Assembly (NCBI GenBank): GCA_019925095.2
Contig: CM034414.1
Span: 6,368,001-6,432,000 of the forward strand
Reading direction: 5' to 3'
Length of the DNA stretch: 64,000 nt
Origin: Dendrolimus kikuchii
Lineage: Eukaryota > Arthropoda > Insecta > Lepidoptera > Lasiocampidae
The position numbers and the translations under genes were made by a program. Positions 21,180-32,839 of this stretch are shown here, piece by piece. The notes under the pieces are model-generated. The model did not search any database, was not told the DNA's origin, and saw only the letters and a program-made list of their open reading frames with translations. Position 1 is the first letter of the stretch, and every line of letters begins with the position of its first letter.

Positions 21180-21415
21180 ATTAGCTGCGCCCGCGTTTTC
21201 ACCCGTGTGGTGATGGAACATTGTTATATTTTGGATGATTCACAATATATCTTTATAAATTATAGTCTATGTGTTATTCTGAAGTGTAAGCTATGTATTG
21301 TAAAGTTTCATCAAAACTCAGTCAGTAGTTATTGCGTAAAAGAGTAACAAACATGCATCCATACATCCATTCTTACAAACTTTCGCGTTTATAATATTTA
21401 TAGAGATAGAGATTG
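21180..21415 (-). repeat. interspersed repeat (tail-type)
   Basis: 'agctgcgcccgcgttttcacccgtg' at the left, 'aagtttcatcaaaactcagtcagtagtt' and 'aaactttcgcgtttataatatt' at the right, a motif order common to lepidopteran repeats. Class undetermined. Confidence 0.4.
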
Positions 21416-21692
21416 AAATGTATGTAAGTTATATATTTAAATTACTTATGTATTTAAGTTTGAAATTTCTATATTTAACCTGTGAAAAATGTGGTTGTTT
21501 GTACATTTGTGTTATTATCCTTCTGTGTACCTACTTATTTATACTTTTTACAGTTGCTTTATCACAATTAATTTAAAAAAATATATAGTAATAAAAAAAA
21601 TATTTGGACATGGCTAAGCAGCCTAACTTATGATGATACTGAAAGGGTGTTAAAAATTTCTCTTTAAATAGTGTGATACGAAATGCGTTGAA

Positions 21693-21790
21693 ACACACAT
21701 ACTCACACACGAACATAGACACACACACAAAACACACACACCCACACACACACTCACACACACACACTTACGACACAATCACTACACGCA
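21693..21790. repeat. CA-rich imperfect microsatellite
   Basis: Irregular ACACAC/ACTCAC tract; the cysteine- and valine-rich frame on the opposite strand (21573-21767) is an artefact. Confidence 0.85.
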
Positions 21791-21904
21791 ACACACGCGC
21801 GCACTACTCCCAATGACCTTAGTGCAAACTTAAAAGTAAGAAATAAAATATTACATGAAAATTACGTAAATAAATAGACATACATTGTGATTTTAATTAG
21901 ATTT

Positions 21905-22672
21905 TCACTTAATATTTTCTTAAGTTTTCGCGACTTGTATACATAATAAAACTACGTTTTAACGGTTTTAAGCGCGGTAATTTTATTTGATTTTGGTTTT
22001 TCCGACGTTTCGGCCACTTTTCAGTGGCCGTGATCACGGAAGACAAAGATGTCAAGTGTCAACGAGTATTGTTAAAGTTTTATTTAGCCTACCGCCAACT
22101 TATTAATTTTAATTATTTAATTTTTAATTTTGTTTATGGTTATTATTTAATCTATGGGAGCCTAATCTAATTTACTACCGCTTCGCAACATGTTATGGCT
22201 TGAAGAGAAGAAGCGGCGCAAGAAACTCTTCAGCAAACATGCCTAGCTCTAATAATTTTATATAATATTAAAATGGGTGGAAGGAAAAATAAAAGTAATT
22301 ATCAGTCAAGTTGGTTTGTGTTCCGTTGTACGCAGAAAGAGCTCACAGTGTCTTGAGGTCTGGCAGCTGGTTTTTGCTGGGTTTGGGTCTTAATAGTTTT
22401 GATAATTGGATCCCAAACAGGTGGTACTTGCCAACCATCTTCTCTATTGAAATTTGGGTGTTTTTTGATTTCAATAGCCTCACGCATCACGCATCACGCA
22501 TTAATAAGTTGGCGGTAGGCTAAATAAAACTTTAACAATACTCGTTGACACTTGACATCTTTGTCTTCCGTGATCACGGCCACTGAAAAGTGGCCGAAAC
22601 GTCGGAAAAACCAAAATCAAATAAAATTACCGCGCTTAAAACCGTTAAAACGTAGTTTTATTATAGATTTTC
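21905..22672. mobile_element. Penelope-like element remnant with inverted arms
   Basis: About 770 bp. The left arm (21949-22107) and right arm (22506-22664) are nearly exact reverse complements: 'acgttttaacggttttaagcgcgg', 'ttccgacgtttcggccacttttcagtggccgtgatcacgg', 'gtgtcaacgagtattgttaaag'. Between them are an internal segment ('cttgaagagaagaagcggcgcaag') and, on the - strand, a Penelope-type C-terminal coding scrap. Penelope-like elements often carry inverted terminal pLTR repeats, which fits. The flank 'aatattttcttaagttttcgcgacttgtataca' is shared with other copies. Confidence 0.65.
22302..22493 (-). pseudogene. Penelope-like protein C-terminal fragment
   Basis: The - strand frame reads REAIEIKKHPNFNREDGWQV and about 40 more residues to a stop at 22302. 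The 'EAIEI.KH..NFNREDGW' block is what I know from just after the GIY-YIG endonuclease of Penelope-like retroelements. The upstream frame breaks at a triplicated 'gcgtgat' motif (22484-22503) where the right arm begins, so the RT and endonuclease are gone. Confidence 0.6.
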
Positions 22673-24166
22673 ACTTTTAAAAAGTAAGGATTATAAATTT
22701 ATTTGTATATACTTTAAATTTCTATGTAAATCAGAGATCAATTATAAGATATTGTGACAAGTTACGATCTATACGATGTGTCAGCCATATCGTCATGTTT
22801 CAAATAGACAGGAAGTGTAATATTATATGTATTCAGATTTCGAATAAGAATTCTTATAAAGATTATTTAAACAATTTTATCTACGAAATGGCAACACTGC
22901 ATACTTTCCCGATGGGCGAGGAAACGCGCCGCCCGATGCTAATGACCCCTTGGAACCTGCTTATCTTGAACTTATCTCCACTAAACCCCAATTGCTTTCT
23001 TGCCATACTTATGAAAACATTATTTCAACCTTTTTAATACACAAATAAAAAGTCAAACTAAAATTAGGTCTTTTATACAGTCCACAAATTCGCAAAAAGC
23101 TGTTCCTTAAAATAACAGTTATTTTGTATAACAGTATAATTTGTAATAGAAGTTACTTTATTATAATTTTTATATCGATTAATTGGTTTCATTAATTTAT
23201 TCGATTTAAAAAGTATAAAAATAAAAAAGCAGGACCAACAGAATATATACGGGTCTATTTGACAAAGAAAGATGTTAAATAATATTTTGTTTTTCGTTTA
23301 TGTAATAAAATTAATTGAGGTAGCAAGCAATTAAATTATCGATAGAAAAAGTTGTAATTAAAGATTGTTACGTTAGGGAAGTTCATAAGAAGGAGACGAT
23401 TAGGTAATCGTAAGTTTTGTAACTTACAGCTTCACTCAAAACAGCACACTGCTACACTTTTTTGTCATGTTAGTAGCAAAAGAATTATTAGTTGTAAATA
23501 TTATTTACTATAATTTTAAACGAAGAAAATATCAATTATTCATTTTTTTTTTTATTTATATATAACTACAGATTTTTTGCAATTTCTATAAAATATCAAC
23601 AACGGAATAAAATAACGTCATATTTTAAAAATTTCTTAAATGTCAAGCAAAAGTTGGAAACATGATCCTTTTAACGATATCAACAATAATATATATTTAA
23701 ATGAGTGAATAACAAAAAGAATGTCAACCGATATCGATGTGACAAACCGAAATCGGTCAGCTGTGGACGGACGGGTCGGATTCCGTACGGGGCCGTGTTT
23801 CGTTCATTTCACTGACCTACATTCACACACAACGGAACGCCATCGAAGCAACATACAGATAACAACTTTTTTAAACAACTTCACGTTTTATTCGAACTTT
23901 TCCAAATTCAAAAAGAATGTTGATTGCAATTAAGATTGTGACTTTAATATTTTGTAATGACTTTGAAATTATTTTTTGTTTAAATGTAGCAATGTTCTCT
24001 GTGTTAATGTAGTACGCAATATTAGGTTTGGTATTATGTTATTTAGATATTGCAGACGAGGATTGAAAAGCGCTTTCCAAATTGTGTGTAAAATAAATAA
24101 TAATCTGGACACTACGATTCACGAGAAAGTGTCGGACAAACAGTTCTGCAGTTTGGTAAAGAAAAT
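22673..24166. other. unassigned AT-rich DNA
   Basis: Several frames of 70-80 codons have no recognisable domain. A GC-richer patch at 23740-23860 could be 5' UTR or chance. No gene supported. Confidence 0.35.
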
Positions 24167-24374
24167 CTTAATATATATAAATTACGTGTCAAGTTGTTTG
24201 TCCGCGATGGACTCCTAAACTACTTGACCGATTTTAATCAAATTTGCACACCGTGTGCAGTTTGATCCGACTTGAAAGATAGGATAGCTTACATGTGGAC
24301 CCGGTAGGTGGCGCTGCAATCGGGTTCTAAATTTTATTTCTTCAGGGCAGAACAACGTCTGCCGGGATAGCTAG
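24167..24374 (+). repeat. Rep-C (CTAG-ended) copy
   Basis: Near-identical to 5783-5987 over its whole length and ends 'cgtctgccgggatagctag' followed by T. Confidence 0.6.
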
Positions 24375-24603
24375 TAATTATATAAATCTTAGTACTTTAT
24401 GAATAAAATAAATTAACAGAAAAAAATAAGGATACTTTTATGGTCCTAGATTTTATTTATAGTTTAGTGCCCGTACAGAATGTCAAGTAACTAGTAAATG
24501 AAAAAAAAAACTAAATATACGAACCGTTTAAAAATAAGATGATGCAGCATGCCTGTTATCCTCTGTAAGCATAATCAAAGACATTGCAAGATATCAAGGT
24601 CTT

Positions 24604-24843
24604 GATGCGCTAGGACCAGTGTGGGCGTAACTACGTTCTAAGTCTCACGCTTTTCCTACCATGAGCGTGAGGCGCATGGGGGGAGGGTGGATTTAGTGGA
24701 GTATTGAGTATTCGAGTCTCCATACAAGCCGGCGATTGACTCTGGTGGCTATTCGTGGCTTCACCACTCATCGCTTTGGTCTTATCCCTAGCAAAGGACT
24801 CGGTAGTGTGCGAAATGCATTACCCCTGCCTTAAAAGAAAAAA
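24604..24843 (+). mobile_element. R1-like LINE 3' insertion, 240 bp
   Basis: Flanked by a 16-bp direct duplication, aagatatcaaggtctt, at 24588-24603 and 24844-24859. Contains the R1-like 3' UTR ('gggcgtaactacgttctaagtctcacg', 'ggggggagggtgg', 'cctagcaaaggact', 'cccctgcctt') and an A-rich tail. 5' truncated. Confidence 0.85.
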
Positions 24844-24859
24844 AAGATATCAAGGTCTT

Positions 24860-25267
24860 TGTCCTTAGCATAGGATAACCAAAATCACAATTATTAAGCA
24901 TAACACCTGTGTGCAACTAAATTTATGCAAGTATAAATATTTTACTTCAATCATTCATTCGTAACATTGTTACACTCAATTAAATAAGTAGATTACTTAT
25001 GGGTCATTAATTCTTCATAGCTATAAAAGGTCTCAACTAATCACTTGCTGAGCATTTATTTAAAAGGGTTTACAGATGATGAGTCTGTAATGCTTGATGG
25101 TCCTCTGTTACACGATGCTGATTCAATAACATTGTCTATCTGAAGGATTTAAAAAAAAATTCAGAACAATAAAGTTATAGAAACCGTGATAAAATAAAAT
25201 CTGAGAGCTAGTCTTTTAACCATATAAAATAATACAGTATACCTTAAGACTCAGGGTATCACTGTGA
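24860..25267. other. unassigned DNA
   Basis: No recognisable feature. Confidence 0.35.
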
Positions 25268-25583
25268 CTTTATTTATGTATGTTTATGGCTTGGCAACCT
25301 AGGCCTTTAAGCCAGATCTTTCAATATAGTTTCTTCATTTTCTTAAGCCTATGTATAGCTCAGCTATACTGTAGGTTATCAACTGACGCCATTTAACGGA
25401 GTTCTTGTGACAACTCGAAACGCCACATTTGAATATACCGTTCACATTTCTCGCAAAAACACATAATTACTACTCAAAAACTATCAATATCCTACGAGTA
25501 CTGTTCATTTTAGAGTAATTGTGCACATTTTTAGAAAATAAAACTGCACGGCACAACATCTCCTTTCTGTTCCCGCCAAAACT
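25268..25583 (+). repeat. Rep-B copy, near full length
   Basis: 'gtttatggcttggcaacctaggcctttaagccagatc', 'cttaagcctatgtatagctcagc', 'aacggagttcttgtgacaactcg', 'aaataaaactgcacggcac' and 'ttcccgccaaaactc'. With 1278-1838 it defines the left half of the family. Confidence 0.7.
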
Positions 25584-25699
25584 CACTGTGACTGTAATTT
25601 GGCCAAAAGATAGGACAGCGATAACCACGACGCCGAATTCGCTTAAGTCATAGTAAAATATAATAGTGTAGGGAAGTAAGTAATCGAGAGTTTTGTGAC

Positions 25700-26076
25700 C
25701 CTCAAACAAAAGACCAAAATTTCAAAATCGCATACCTCCTAGTTCGCGTAAGTCAAGGTATTTATGAATGTTAGCGAAACAAAAACTCCAAATTGTACTG
25801 TAATGACTTTTTTAGAAATCTATATATTAATACGTGAAGCAAAAACTTTGTACCCCTTTTTACGAAAATTGCGCGGACGGAAGTATGAATTTTCGCACAC
25901 TTATAGTTTATATAGAGAAAAAGCGACGAATGCTAATATTTATTTTAAATTATGCATAAAAAATACATTAAATCAATAAAAAAAACATTACACACGCTAC
26001 CATGTATTTGACACACACACACGCATATATGACACCAAATTATTAGGGTCAAGTTTCGACCACAGGCGACTACTAG
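25700..26076 (+). repeat. Rep-G (CTAG-ended, Helitron-like?)
   Basis: The part at 25896-26076 is the reverse complement of 63701-63960: 'cacttatagtttatatagagaa', 'aattatgcataaaaaatacattaa', 'ccatgtatttgacacacacac', ending 'tcgaccacaggcgactactag' before T. The CTAG end and absence of terminal inverted repeats fit a Helitron-like element. The left limit is uncertain. Confidence 0.45.
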
Positions 26077-26848
26077 TAAATATAAATGATTTTATTCTTA
26101 TAAACTTTTCTTAGATGCTGATCTCTTATAGAAATAAGATTTAATTTAAATCAGTTCTGAATGGTAAAAGCCTGCGTGCTAAAAGTCTTTTATCACAGGC
26201 CCATAAATATCGAAGCATCCTCGTATAATAAATAGTTCGTTTTATTTCTTCAGTGTGGACATAGGAAGAGCAACAACCTATGATTGCAGGGCCGTTATTC
26301 CCGATCGCCTCGACCAGCCACCAGTGAAATGTTTATAAGAAAAAAACCGCGACTCTTCAACCATAACTATGTTGGAACAGGTTCTGTTTGTTTTATAAAA
26401 CAATGTTTTATGCTTGCGGAGCAAATGCCTTCTTCTTACCATATTATTGAATACTTTAAATTTTCAAAAATTGTTTTACGTTTCTATTATAGTTAGCACC
26501 TGTTTTATGTTTCTTTTATTTAAATCAGAACTATCCTAGACCTAAAAAGAAGTAAAACAAACTAACTAACTAATCCGGTGGCTCAACGACGAGAGGCACT
26601 TTCGCCTGTCCTGCAGAATGTCTTAGTAATTGAAGAGTAGAAGCTGCGTCAAACCATCTCCCACTCTATCTTTCCAGTGATACTTAGGACGACGAACATG
26701 TAGTCCCAAGTATGTTTTTTCAAATTCCGATCTTCTTCCATCGAATTTACATGTCCAAGTCAGCGGAAAGCTGAGCTTTTATCTCCCAGTGAGAAAATAG
26801 GATAAAATTAAGTACATTTTCTAGATGCGAACAGTATTTAATGCAACG
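26077..26848. other. unassigned DNA
   Basis: No supported gene. Some sequence at 26575-26760 is less AT-rich and may be a LINE remnant, unassigned. Confidence 0.3.
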
Positions 26849-26862
26849 TAACTAATTATACT

Positions 26863-27338
26863 TAGGGAAAAACTATATACTAAATACACAGGGAAAAACT
26901 TGCTAAAACAGAAAGAGCAATGGAAAGAAGCATGTTGAATATCAGGCTTAGTGACAGAATCCAAAATTCGGAAATAAGGAGGAAGACAAAAGTAACAGAT
27001 ATAATAACCCGCATAGATCATCTGAAATGGAGTTGGACGGGACATATGCTACGTTGCAAAATAAATAAATGGAGCAAGCAAGTAACCTTATGGTACCCAA
27101 GAGGGGACATCAGAAGACAGGGGCGTCCAAAAACAAAATGGAGCGACGATATCCGTCTAACCTTGGGACCATACTGGACCAGAGTTGCCGAAGACCGAGT
27201 TCAATGGAAAGAGCTGGAGGAGGCCTATGCCAAGAGGCACGCCGAACTGCGTGATATACTATAACATAAGAAACAAAATAGAAAAAGAAAAAAATTAAAT
27301 TGCATGCATTCGGAATAAAAGGGCATTATTATTATTAT
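26863..27338 (+). pseudogene. RTE-type LINE C-terminal insertion with TSD
   Basis: Encodes about 122 residues to the stop at 27262: KLAKTERAMERSMLNIRLSD, RKTKVTDIITRIDHLKWSW, GRPKTKWSDDIRLTLGPYW and ELEEAYAKRHAELRDIL. A short 3' UTR ends in a (TTA)n microsatellite tail. It is flanked by a perfect 14-bp duplication taactaattatact at 26849-26862 and 27339-27352, which fixes both borders. All RT and endonuclease motifs are missing, so it is a dead-on-arrival copy. Same clade as 6060-6526. Confidence 0.85.
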
Positions 27339-27352
27339 TAACTAATTATACT

Positions 27353-29732
27353 AGTTAGCTCTCAACATAAAGTAGGGTTTGCTAGGGAAACCCTAGTATT
27401 CAATTAAATGCTTTATATAGATTTCTGTACGCAAGTGACAAAAACAGTGATTACTTCTACGAAACCCTGTGTGTGGACTGACCGTACTTGGTCGAGTTTA
27501 ACATATTTCCCCGTAAATTATCTCTATGAGTTCTTAATTAGGTTTTAATAACATTTTTAAATTAAATTAATATTCCTTTAAGAGATCGTACCTCTACGCA
27601 CAAATAAAGTTTCTCATAATATAAAGAATTCCTATATTAAAATAAAGTCTGAGTTTATTTATAAATGACCTATGCAAACATATGCTGTATAGGACCAGAT
27701 CTTTGTTGTTTTGTTTTTTTACTAAGTGACTAAGTCCAAAATTATATGAAAATTTTGATGATTGTAGTTATATTGAATGAATACTCGTATGTGAAGATTC
27801 GAAGCAAAATAAAACTGGTATAAATAATTGCGGACGTCATTAACAGAGGTTTTTGTTAAAGAGTAATTTATTTTATCTACAAGGATACTATTCTATCGTT
27901 AAAAATAATGTTCTCTAATCTGTTGCTAACTTCGCAAAAGTTCTAAATTTAAATTTTCGTTATTAATATACATTCAAGCCGATATTCGACGGTTCATTTT
28001 TGTAGATCAATTAGAATGAATCAACCAAAATGATCCATATAAACGGACTTAAAATCATTGAATACCATCTTGGCCTTTCACTTCCATGCCTCTTAACCAA
28101 TTGATTCATTTCGGTTGATCCATTTGACATCAACATTACGTAAAAAACTTTAGTTTTATTTTATATACAGTCCACTATACCATACATATTTGTACATCTT
28201 TTAACAAATTCAAATTTATATTCTTAATATAAATTATCTAGTTATTTTACTACAGACTTAAATTGCTTATTAATCTTACTCATGTAACTAGATTGTAATT
28301 TTTAATGTTGTATATTTACGATGCATCATAAAAAAAATAACTAAAAGTATAAACAATAAATATAATAAGAATGGAATTCATCTAAGCTTATAATAAAGTT
28401 TAATTGCTACTAGAATTATGAAGCAGCGATAAAAAAATTAAGGTCAACAAAACAACGGTGCAATTGAATTTTGTATATTCACCTGTTTAACGGACACCAA
28501 GACGGTATACTCTCACAATCACAGCGAACTCATTATCCACCGGCACTGAGGATACAACAGTTATTCGTACTAAAAAGCGGTGATTAACAAATAAGAATTG
28601 GGAACTGTTCGAAAATGTTACATATAATATAACTGTTCCGAAATGGGTATGTTAAATAACCCAATTTTGACAGGACGCGAGCGCGCGCTTTTGTTTTTTT
28701 TTTCTTTTAGCTTTTTTAAGGTGTACACGGCCGTTCAGCGCGGAGCCTTGACCGCTACACGACTGCGGTCTTACTAAGCTCAAGTCTTGCACTCGCTAGT
28801 CTCTTCGGCCGATGTAAATTACTTTCCAACAGTTACTTTTCGCTTCGCTGCTCTGATTCCGGTCAGCTTTGTACATTTTTTTTAGTCTTTCCTGCCCGAG
28901 CTTCGCAGAACGAAAGCTTATCGACATGTGTAAACAAGCAAGTAGGTACCAGCTTTAAGTAAGGTGTCGCGATAGTAGCTACTCGAAGCTCCACCAAGAA
29001 GTTTTTATTGTGCTTAATATTAGAACTGGCCACAATATATATTTTTGAATTAAGAAACTTTATGGATGTCTTTTTGTTTTTAGAGTTTACTCCCTAAGAA
29101 TCAATTTACCTACATATCATAACCCCGATATCGAAATTTTATGAGTAGGAAAATAATAATAGCCTAATTCAACACCGTTGTTTTTGTTTTATTTTAAACT
29201 ACCTTAGTATTATAGCGAACAATACAAAACAATATTCAAATCGGTCAAGCCCTTTTTGTTAAAGTAATTTAAGTGTTAATCCCCATGTCATGTTCATTGT
29301 TCACCTTTTCTACATTAAGCTTGCTTTCCAAGAGAGTTTTAGCAAAACTCCTTTTATATTTCTGCCACGCGCTCTGATACTACGTACGTGATTTTAATCT
29401 GTAATTCATGTTCGTGTTTGTGTTTACATGTGTATTGTCTACTGCCCAAATAGTTATCTGTCTGTTTGTTTATTTATTTATTTTTTCTTGTAACCGCCCT
29501 TATTCGGCCGCTGTCGCCACGCACTTGCATATATTTTTTTAATATGGAAGTAACTCCAGGTGTGACGGAACTGACTCACACATTTTTTATTTCTCTCTAT
29601 ATTAAAATCGTCATATATTCGTAGGTATACTTAGTTTTAATTTGAGTTTAATTAGTTTGATACCTTAGAGTATAAAAAAATTATTAAGAAATTGAAACAT
29701 TGAGGTGTCAATTTAAAGCAAAAGTGAATAAC
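27353..29732. other. long unassigned stretch
   Basis: Strongly AT-rich, without reading frames over 60 codons. The one contrast is a CpG-richer patch at 28670-28930 (see findings). A short repeat shared with 16930-17000 lies near 29080-29150, and one shared with 18525 near 29488-29560. Confidence 0.35.
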
Positions 29733-29890
29733 AACTTTAGCGATTCCATTTTGTCCAATGTAGGCACGGCACAAGGATCTGTCCTTGGCCCCCTGCGTTT
29801 TTTATCATACGTAAACGATATGCAAAATTATATCCAGAACAATACATGTTATCAATTTGCTGATGACACATACTAGTTGCTGTTGACTAA
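29733..29890 (+). pseudogene. reverse transcriptase core fragment
   Basis: In one frame from 29733: NFSDSILSNVGTAQGSVLGP, then FLSYVNDMQNYIQNNTCYQF and ADDTY followed by a stop. The QGSVLGP and FADD motifs are RT domains 4 and 5 (the second and third catalytic aspartates) of jockey/CR1-type LINEs. Only about 50 residues survive and the stop falls right after the FADD motif. Confidence 0.75.
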
Positions 29891-30353
29891 GGAATACCTT
29901 ATCAGTGCCGTAAATAGCCTTTTATGCGCCCTATGCGAGCTTTTATAACTGCGCCCTTGTTTTTTTGTAGATATTATAGGTACCCTAGCTAGAGTAATGC
30001 TATTTATAGGCCTACTTTATTTCGTTCAGGGTGATAAAATAACGCATAAGGACCTTGGCGTTGGTGGATCAATTGTCTAATATTTTGGAAGAAAATTCTA
30101 TTTTTTTAAAGAACTAGAACAAAAAAATGAGCGCGATGTTTTGTCTAATTTAATAGACGTTATTGATGATACTGGCATGTAGGTACGTATGTGTTGCAAT
30201 CGAGCACTAGGGGCGCAGAGGGAACTTATCAGGAGCAAAATGAAAAAATAATAATCCTGCCTGGTCTGGCCATTCTTGCGCCCCCCAAAGTCTATGCCCT
30301 GTGCCTGGGCACCGGTGGCACCGCCCTATTTGCGGCACTGTACCTTATACATT
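29891..30353. other. unassigned DNA
   Basis: Probably degraded mobile sequence ('gcgccctatgcgagcttttataactgcgccc'), but no family could be named. Confidence 0.3.
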
Positions 30354-30764
30354 ATCCGTGCAGGAATGCAGAAAGAATACAATTTCCTGCGTTGGGGCGG
30401 CCTTAGTGAGGTGTGTAAGAACAAGCCTGAATGGCGCTCTGTTGTTCGTGCCTACCCCGTAAGGGAACTGGCGTGAAGCTATGTATGTATGTATGGGGCG
30501 GCCTGTCGTAAGAGGCGACAACACGACCCACAACGAGGTGGGAGGGCATTTGCCCGTTTAGGTGGCTACCACCCCTGGTCTAGAGTATGTCGCCATAACA
30601 ACCTTCAGTTTTGTTCCGGCATCAGTGACCAGGTTCCAGTTTCCTTTTAGAGAGCGGCAGCACATTGGTAGCACCTTTGGTGTTACAAATGTCCATAGGC
30701 GATAGTAACCGCTTTCCATCAGGTGGGCCGTCTGCCTGTCTGCTGAACTCCTGCAATAAAAAAG
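30354..30764 (+). repeat. SINE-A copy split by an RTE-A insertion
   Basis: 30354-30403 is the SINE-A head ('atccgtgcaggaatgcag..aatttcctgcg') and 30494-30764 the rest ('ggggcggcctgtcgtaagaggcgac', 'tggctaccacccctggtctagagtatg', 'aataaaaaag' tail). The interruption is a 90-bp RTE-A piece. Confidence 0.85.
30404..30493 (+). mobile_element. 90-bp RTE-A insertion inside SINE-A
   Basis: Encodes only SEVCKNKPEWRSVVRAYPVR ELA, stop, ATGT tail. The 11-bp duplication tggggcggcct at 30393-30403 and 30494-30504 is part of SINE-A and confirms insertion by target-primed reverse transcription. Confidence 0.85.
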
Positions 30765-30924
30765 AAATAAAAGTACATTCTAATCTTAATAATTTAAATA
30801 ATGTTTTACAGCAACATTATTGTTTGTTTTGTTGATGGTATTTTTAGCCGAAGCCATTTTGGTATGCATAAGTTTCTCATGTCCGTTCGTCAATCTGTCT
30901 TTAAATAATATTTTCTTAAGTTTT

Positions 30925-31122
30925 ACAACCATAAACAAAATTAAAATTAAATAATTAAAATTAACAAGTTGGCGGTAGGCTAAATAAAACTTTAACAATA
31001 CTCGTTGACACTTGACATCTTTGTCTTCCGTGATCACGGCCACTGAAAAGTGGCCGAAACGTCGGAAAAACCAAAATCAAATAAAATTACCGCGCTTAAA
31101 ACCGTTAAAATGTAGTTTTATT
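30925..31122. mobile_element. single PLE arm
   Basis: One arm only: 'aagttggcggtaggctaaataaaactttaacaatactcg', 'gtcttccgtgatcacggccactgaaaagtggccgaaacgtcgg', 'ttaccgcgcttaaaaccgttaaaatgtag'. Nearly identical to the right arm at 22506-22664. No coding part. Confidence 0.65.
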
Positions 31123-31790
31123 CTGTCTTTAAATATTATGTCAACTTAATTTTTTTCCAAATTACTGAAGACTTGTGATATGACAGAGGATGTATGTCAG
31201 AATATACGTCTATGGTAGGAAATGAAATAATCTGTCGAACCCCAAATGATTAGGATGATGAAGAAGAGAGCGGTTTTCCTCGAAATGACCGGGTTTTTAT
31301 GGATGAAATTTATTTGAAAATAGGCGCTACTCCTCAAATAAAAAAGGTCTTAATTGAAAGTTTTGTCATCGATCTTCTATCTATCAATAATATAATAGAT
31401 CTGTAAATATTTCGAGTTTGTTCATTGCGTTTAAAAATGTGAAAAAAATCATGGAGGATAATTCGGACCGAGAGATTCCGAAAATGCAATTTATAGAATT
31501 TTTGTCTGTCTTTCTGTCTGTTAGGATATCACGTGAAAACTACTGAATGGATTGAAATGAAACTCGATGCTGCGCTGGCTTAAATCCCCGGTCATAACTT
31601 AGAATACTTTTATCCCGATAAGTGACGTCATTTCTATGGAATAGATGTATTAGCAAAATAGATGGCGCTAACACACACGACTATAAACACTAAAAATAAT
31701 TTTTAAAATTTTTAAGGCAGATTTTTCAATCGGCAGTTAAAAGTTAAAACATAGGAAAATTAATAAGCTTTTTTAAAAAGTTTTTTAAAT
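31123..31790. other. unassigned DNA with a repeat-tail stretch
   Basis: 31490-31730 ('tttctgtctgttaggatatcacgtgaaaactactgaatgg..agatggcgctaac') resembles generic tails of insect non-LTR elements. No gene. Confidence 0.35.
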
Positions 31791-32098
31791 ACAAGCTTTT
31801 GAGATTATGGATATCATGTAGCAGCAGAGTGCTAGCCAAGACAAGTAAAACGAGTCCAAACACGACGGGTCTATCTTGTTTGGTACAGGAGTTCCTATGA
31901 CCACCTTCCGACTCCATTATCAGATCAGCTCCATGGTACCGTATTATTATATTGTCACGCGATATACATATGCGTGCAAAATTTCAGCTCAATCGGAAAC
32001 CGGGAAGTTCGTCAAATTTAACTTGCAAGATTCCACCCGAACTTACATACATACTTACATACATAGGTACATCCATTGCAAATTAAATAAAAGCTTGT
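31791..32098 (-). mobile_element. MITE-S, full-length, inverted copy
   Basis: 308 bp from ACAAGCTTTT (31791) to AAAAGCTTGT (ending 32098). On the - strand it matches 3233-3527 along its length, including 'gttcgggtggaatcttgcaagttaaatttga' and 'gactccattatcagatcagctccatggtacc' (as read on the + strand). Confidence 0.7.
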
Positions 32099-32294
32099 AA
32101 AAATGACAATTGAATGAATAAAACAGGTGAAGTTGAGTTGATTTTTGAATCTAGTCAGGTTATCATTTTATTAACTGATCACCTTTATCTGATGATTAAT
32201 AAATAGGCCCGTATGTGTAATACGACGCCCAGACATAATTTTTATTTTTCGCACAATTCATAGCTACAAATTACACTTTTCTGTCAAATTTATA

Positions 32295-32718
32295 TATACA
32301 TACATACATACATAACTTCACGCCAGTTCCCTTGCGGGGTAGGCACGAACAACAGAGTGCCATTTAGGCTTATTCTTACACACCTCACTTGCCTCTTTGA
32401 CATTCATAACTCTTGTCATGCAAGCTCGTCTGTTCTTAAGGCTCCTGACATCACCTTCTGCTAGTACACGATCAATTTGATCATGGAAGGTGTGTCGTGG
32501 CCTTCCACGACTTCTGCATCCATCCACTTTTGCATTGTATATCTGTTTAGTCATTCTTTCATCATGCATTCTTTCCACATGCCCGAACTACCGGAGCATT
32601 CCTTTCCTTACCTTCACCCCAACACTCTCTTTCAGACCAACTTTCTTTCTTACTTCGGTATTACGAACGCGGTCCGCGAGCGTCACTCCGCAGATTTTGC
32701 GCAGTGCTCGCATCTCGA
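32295..32718 (-). pseudogene. RTE-A LINE insertion with TSD, 424 bp
   Basis: The - strand begins near 'cgagatgcgagcactgcgc' and runs through the WFGHVERMHDERMTKQIYNA and HTFHDQIDRVLAEGDVRSLK blocks to SVVRAYPARELA, stop and ATGT tail. The codons before MHDERM no longer read as one frame (compare 45,330-45,380), so there is a break. A 10-bp duplication caaatttata lies at 32285-32294 and 32719-32728. 5' truncated. Confidence 0.8.
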
Positions 32719-32839
32719 CAAATTTATAACTATAATAATATTATCTATAATAGTGTATGTTATTCCAGACTATAATCTATCTCTGTCCTAAACATCCAGA
32801 TCCGTTTAGCCGTTCTGGAGTGATTCAGCGACATCTCCT

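Noticed and set aside
21573..21767. Cys/Val-rich small protein
   Set aside because: A translation of the CA-rich tract, with no other support.
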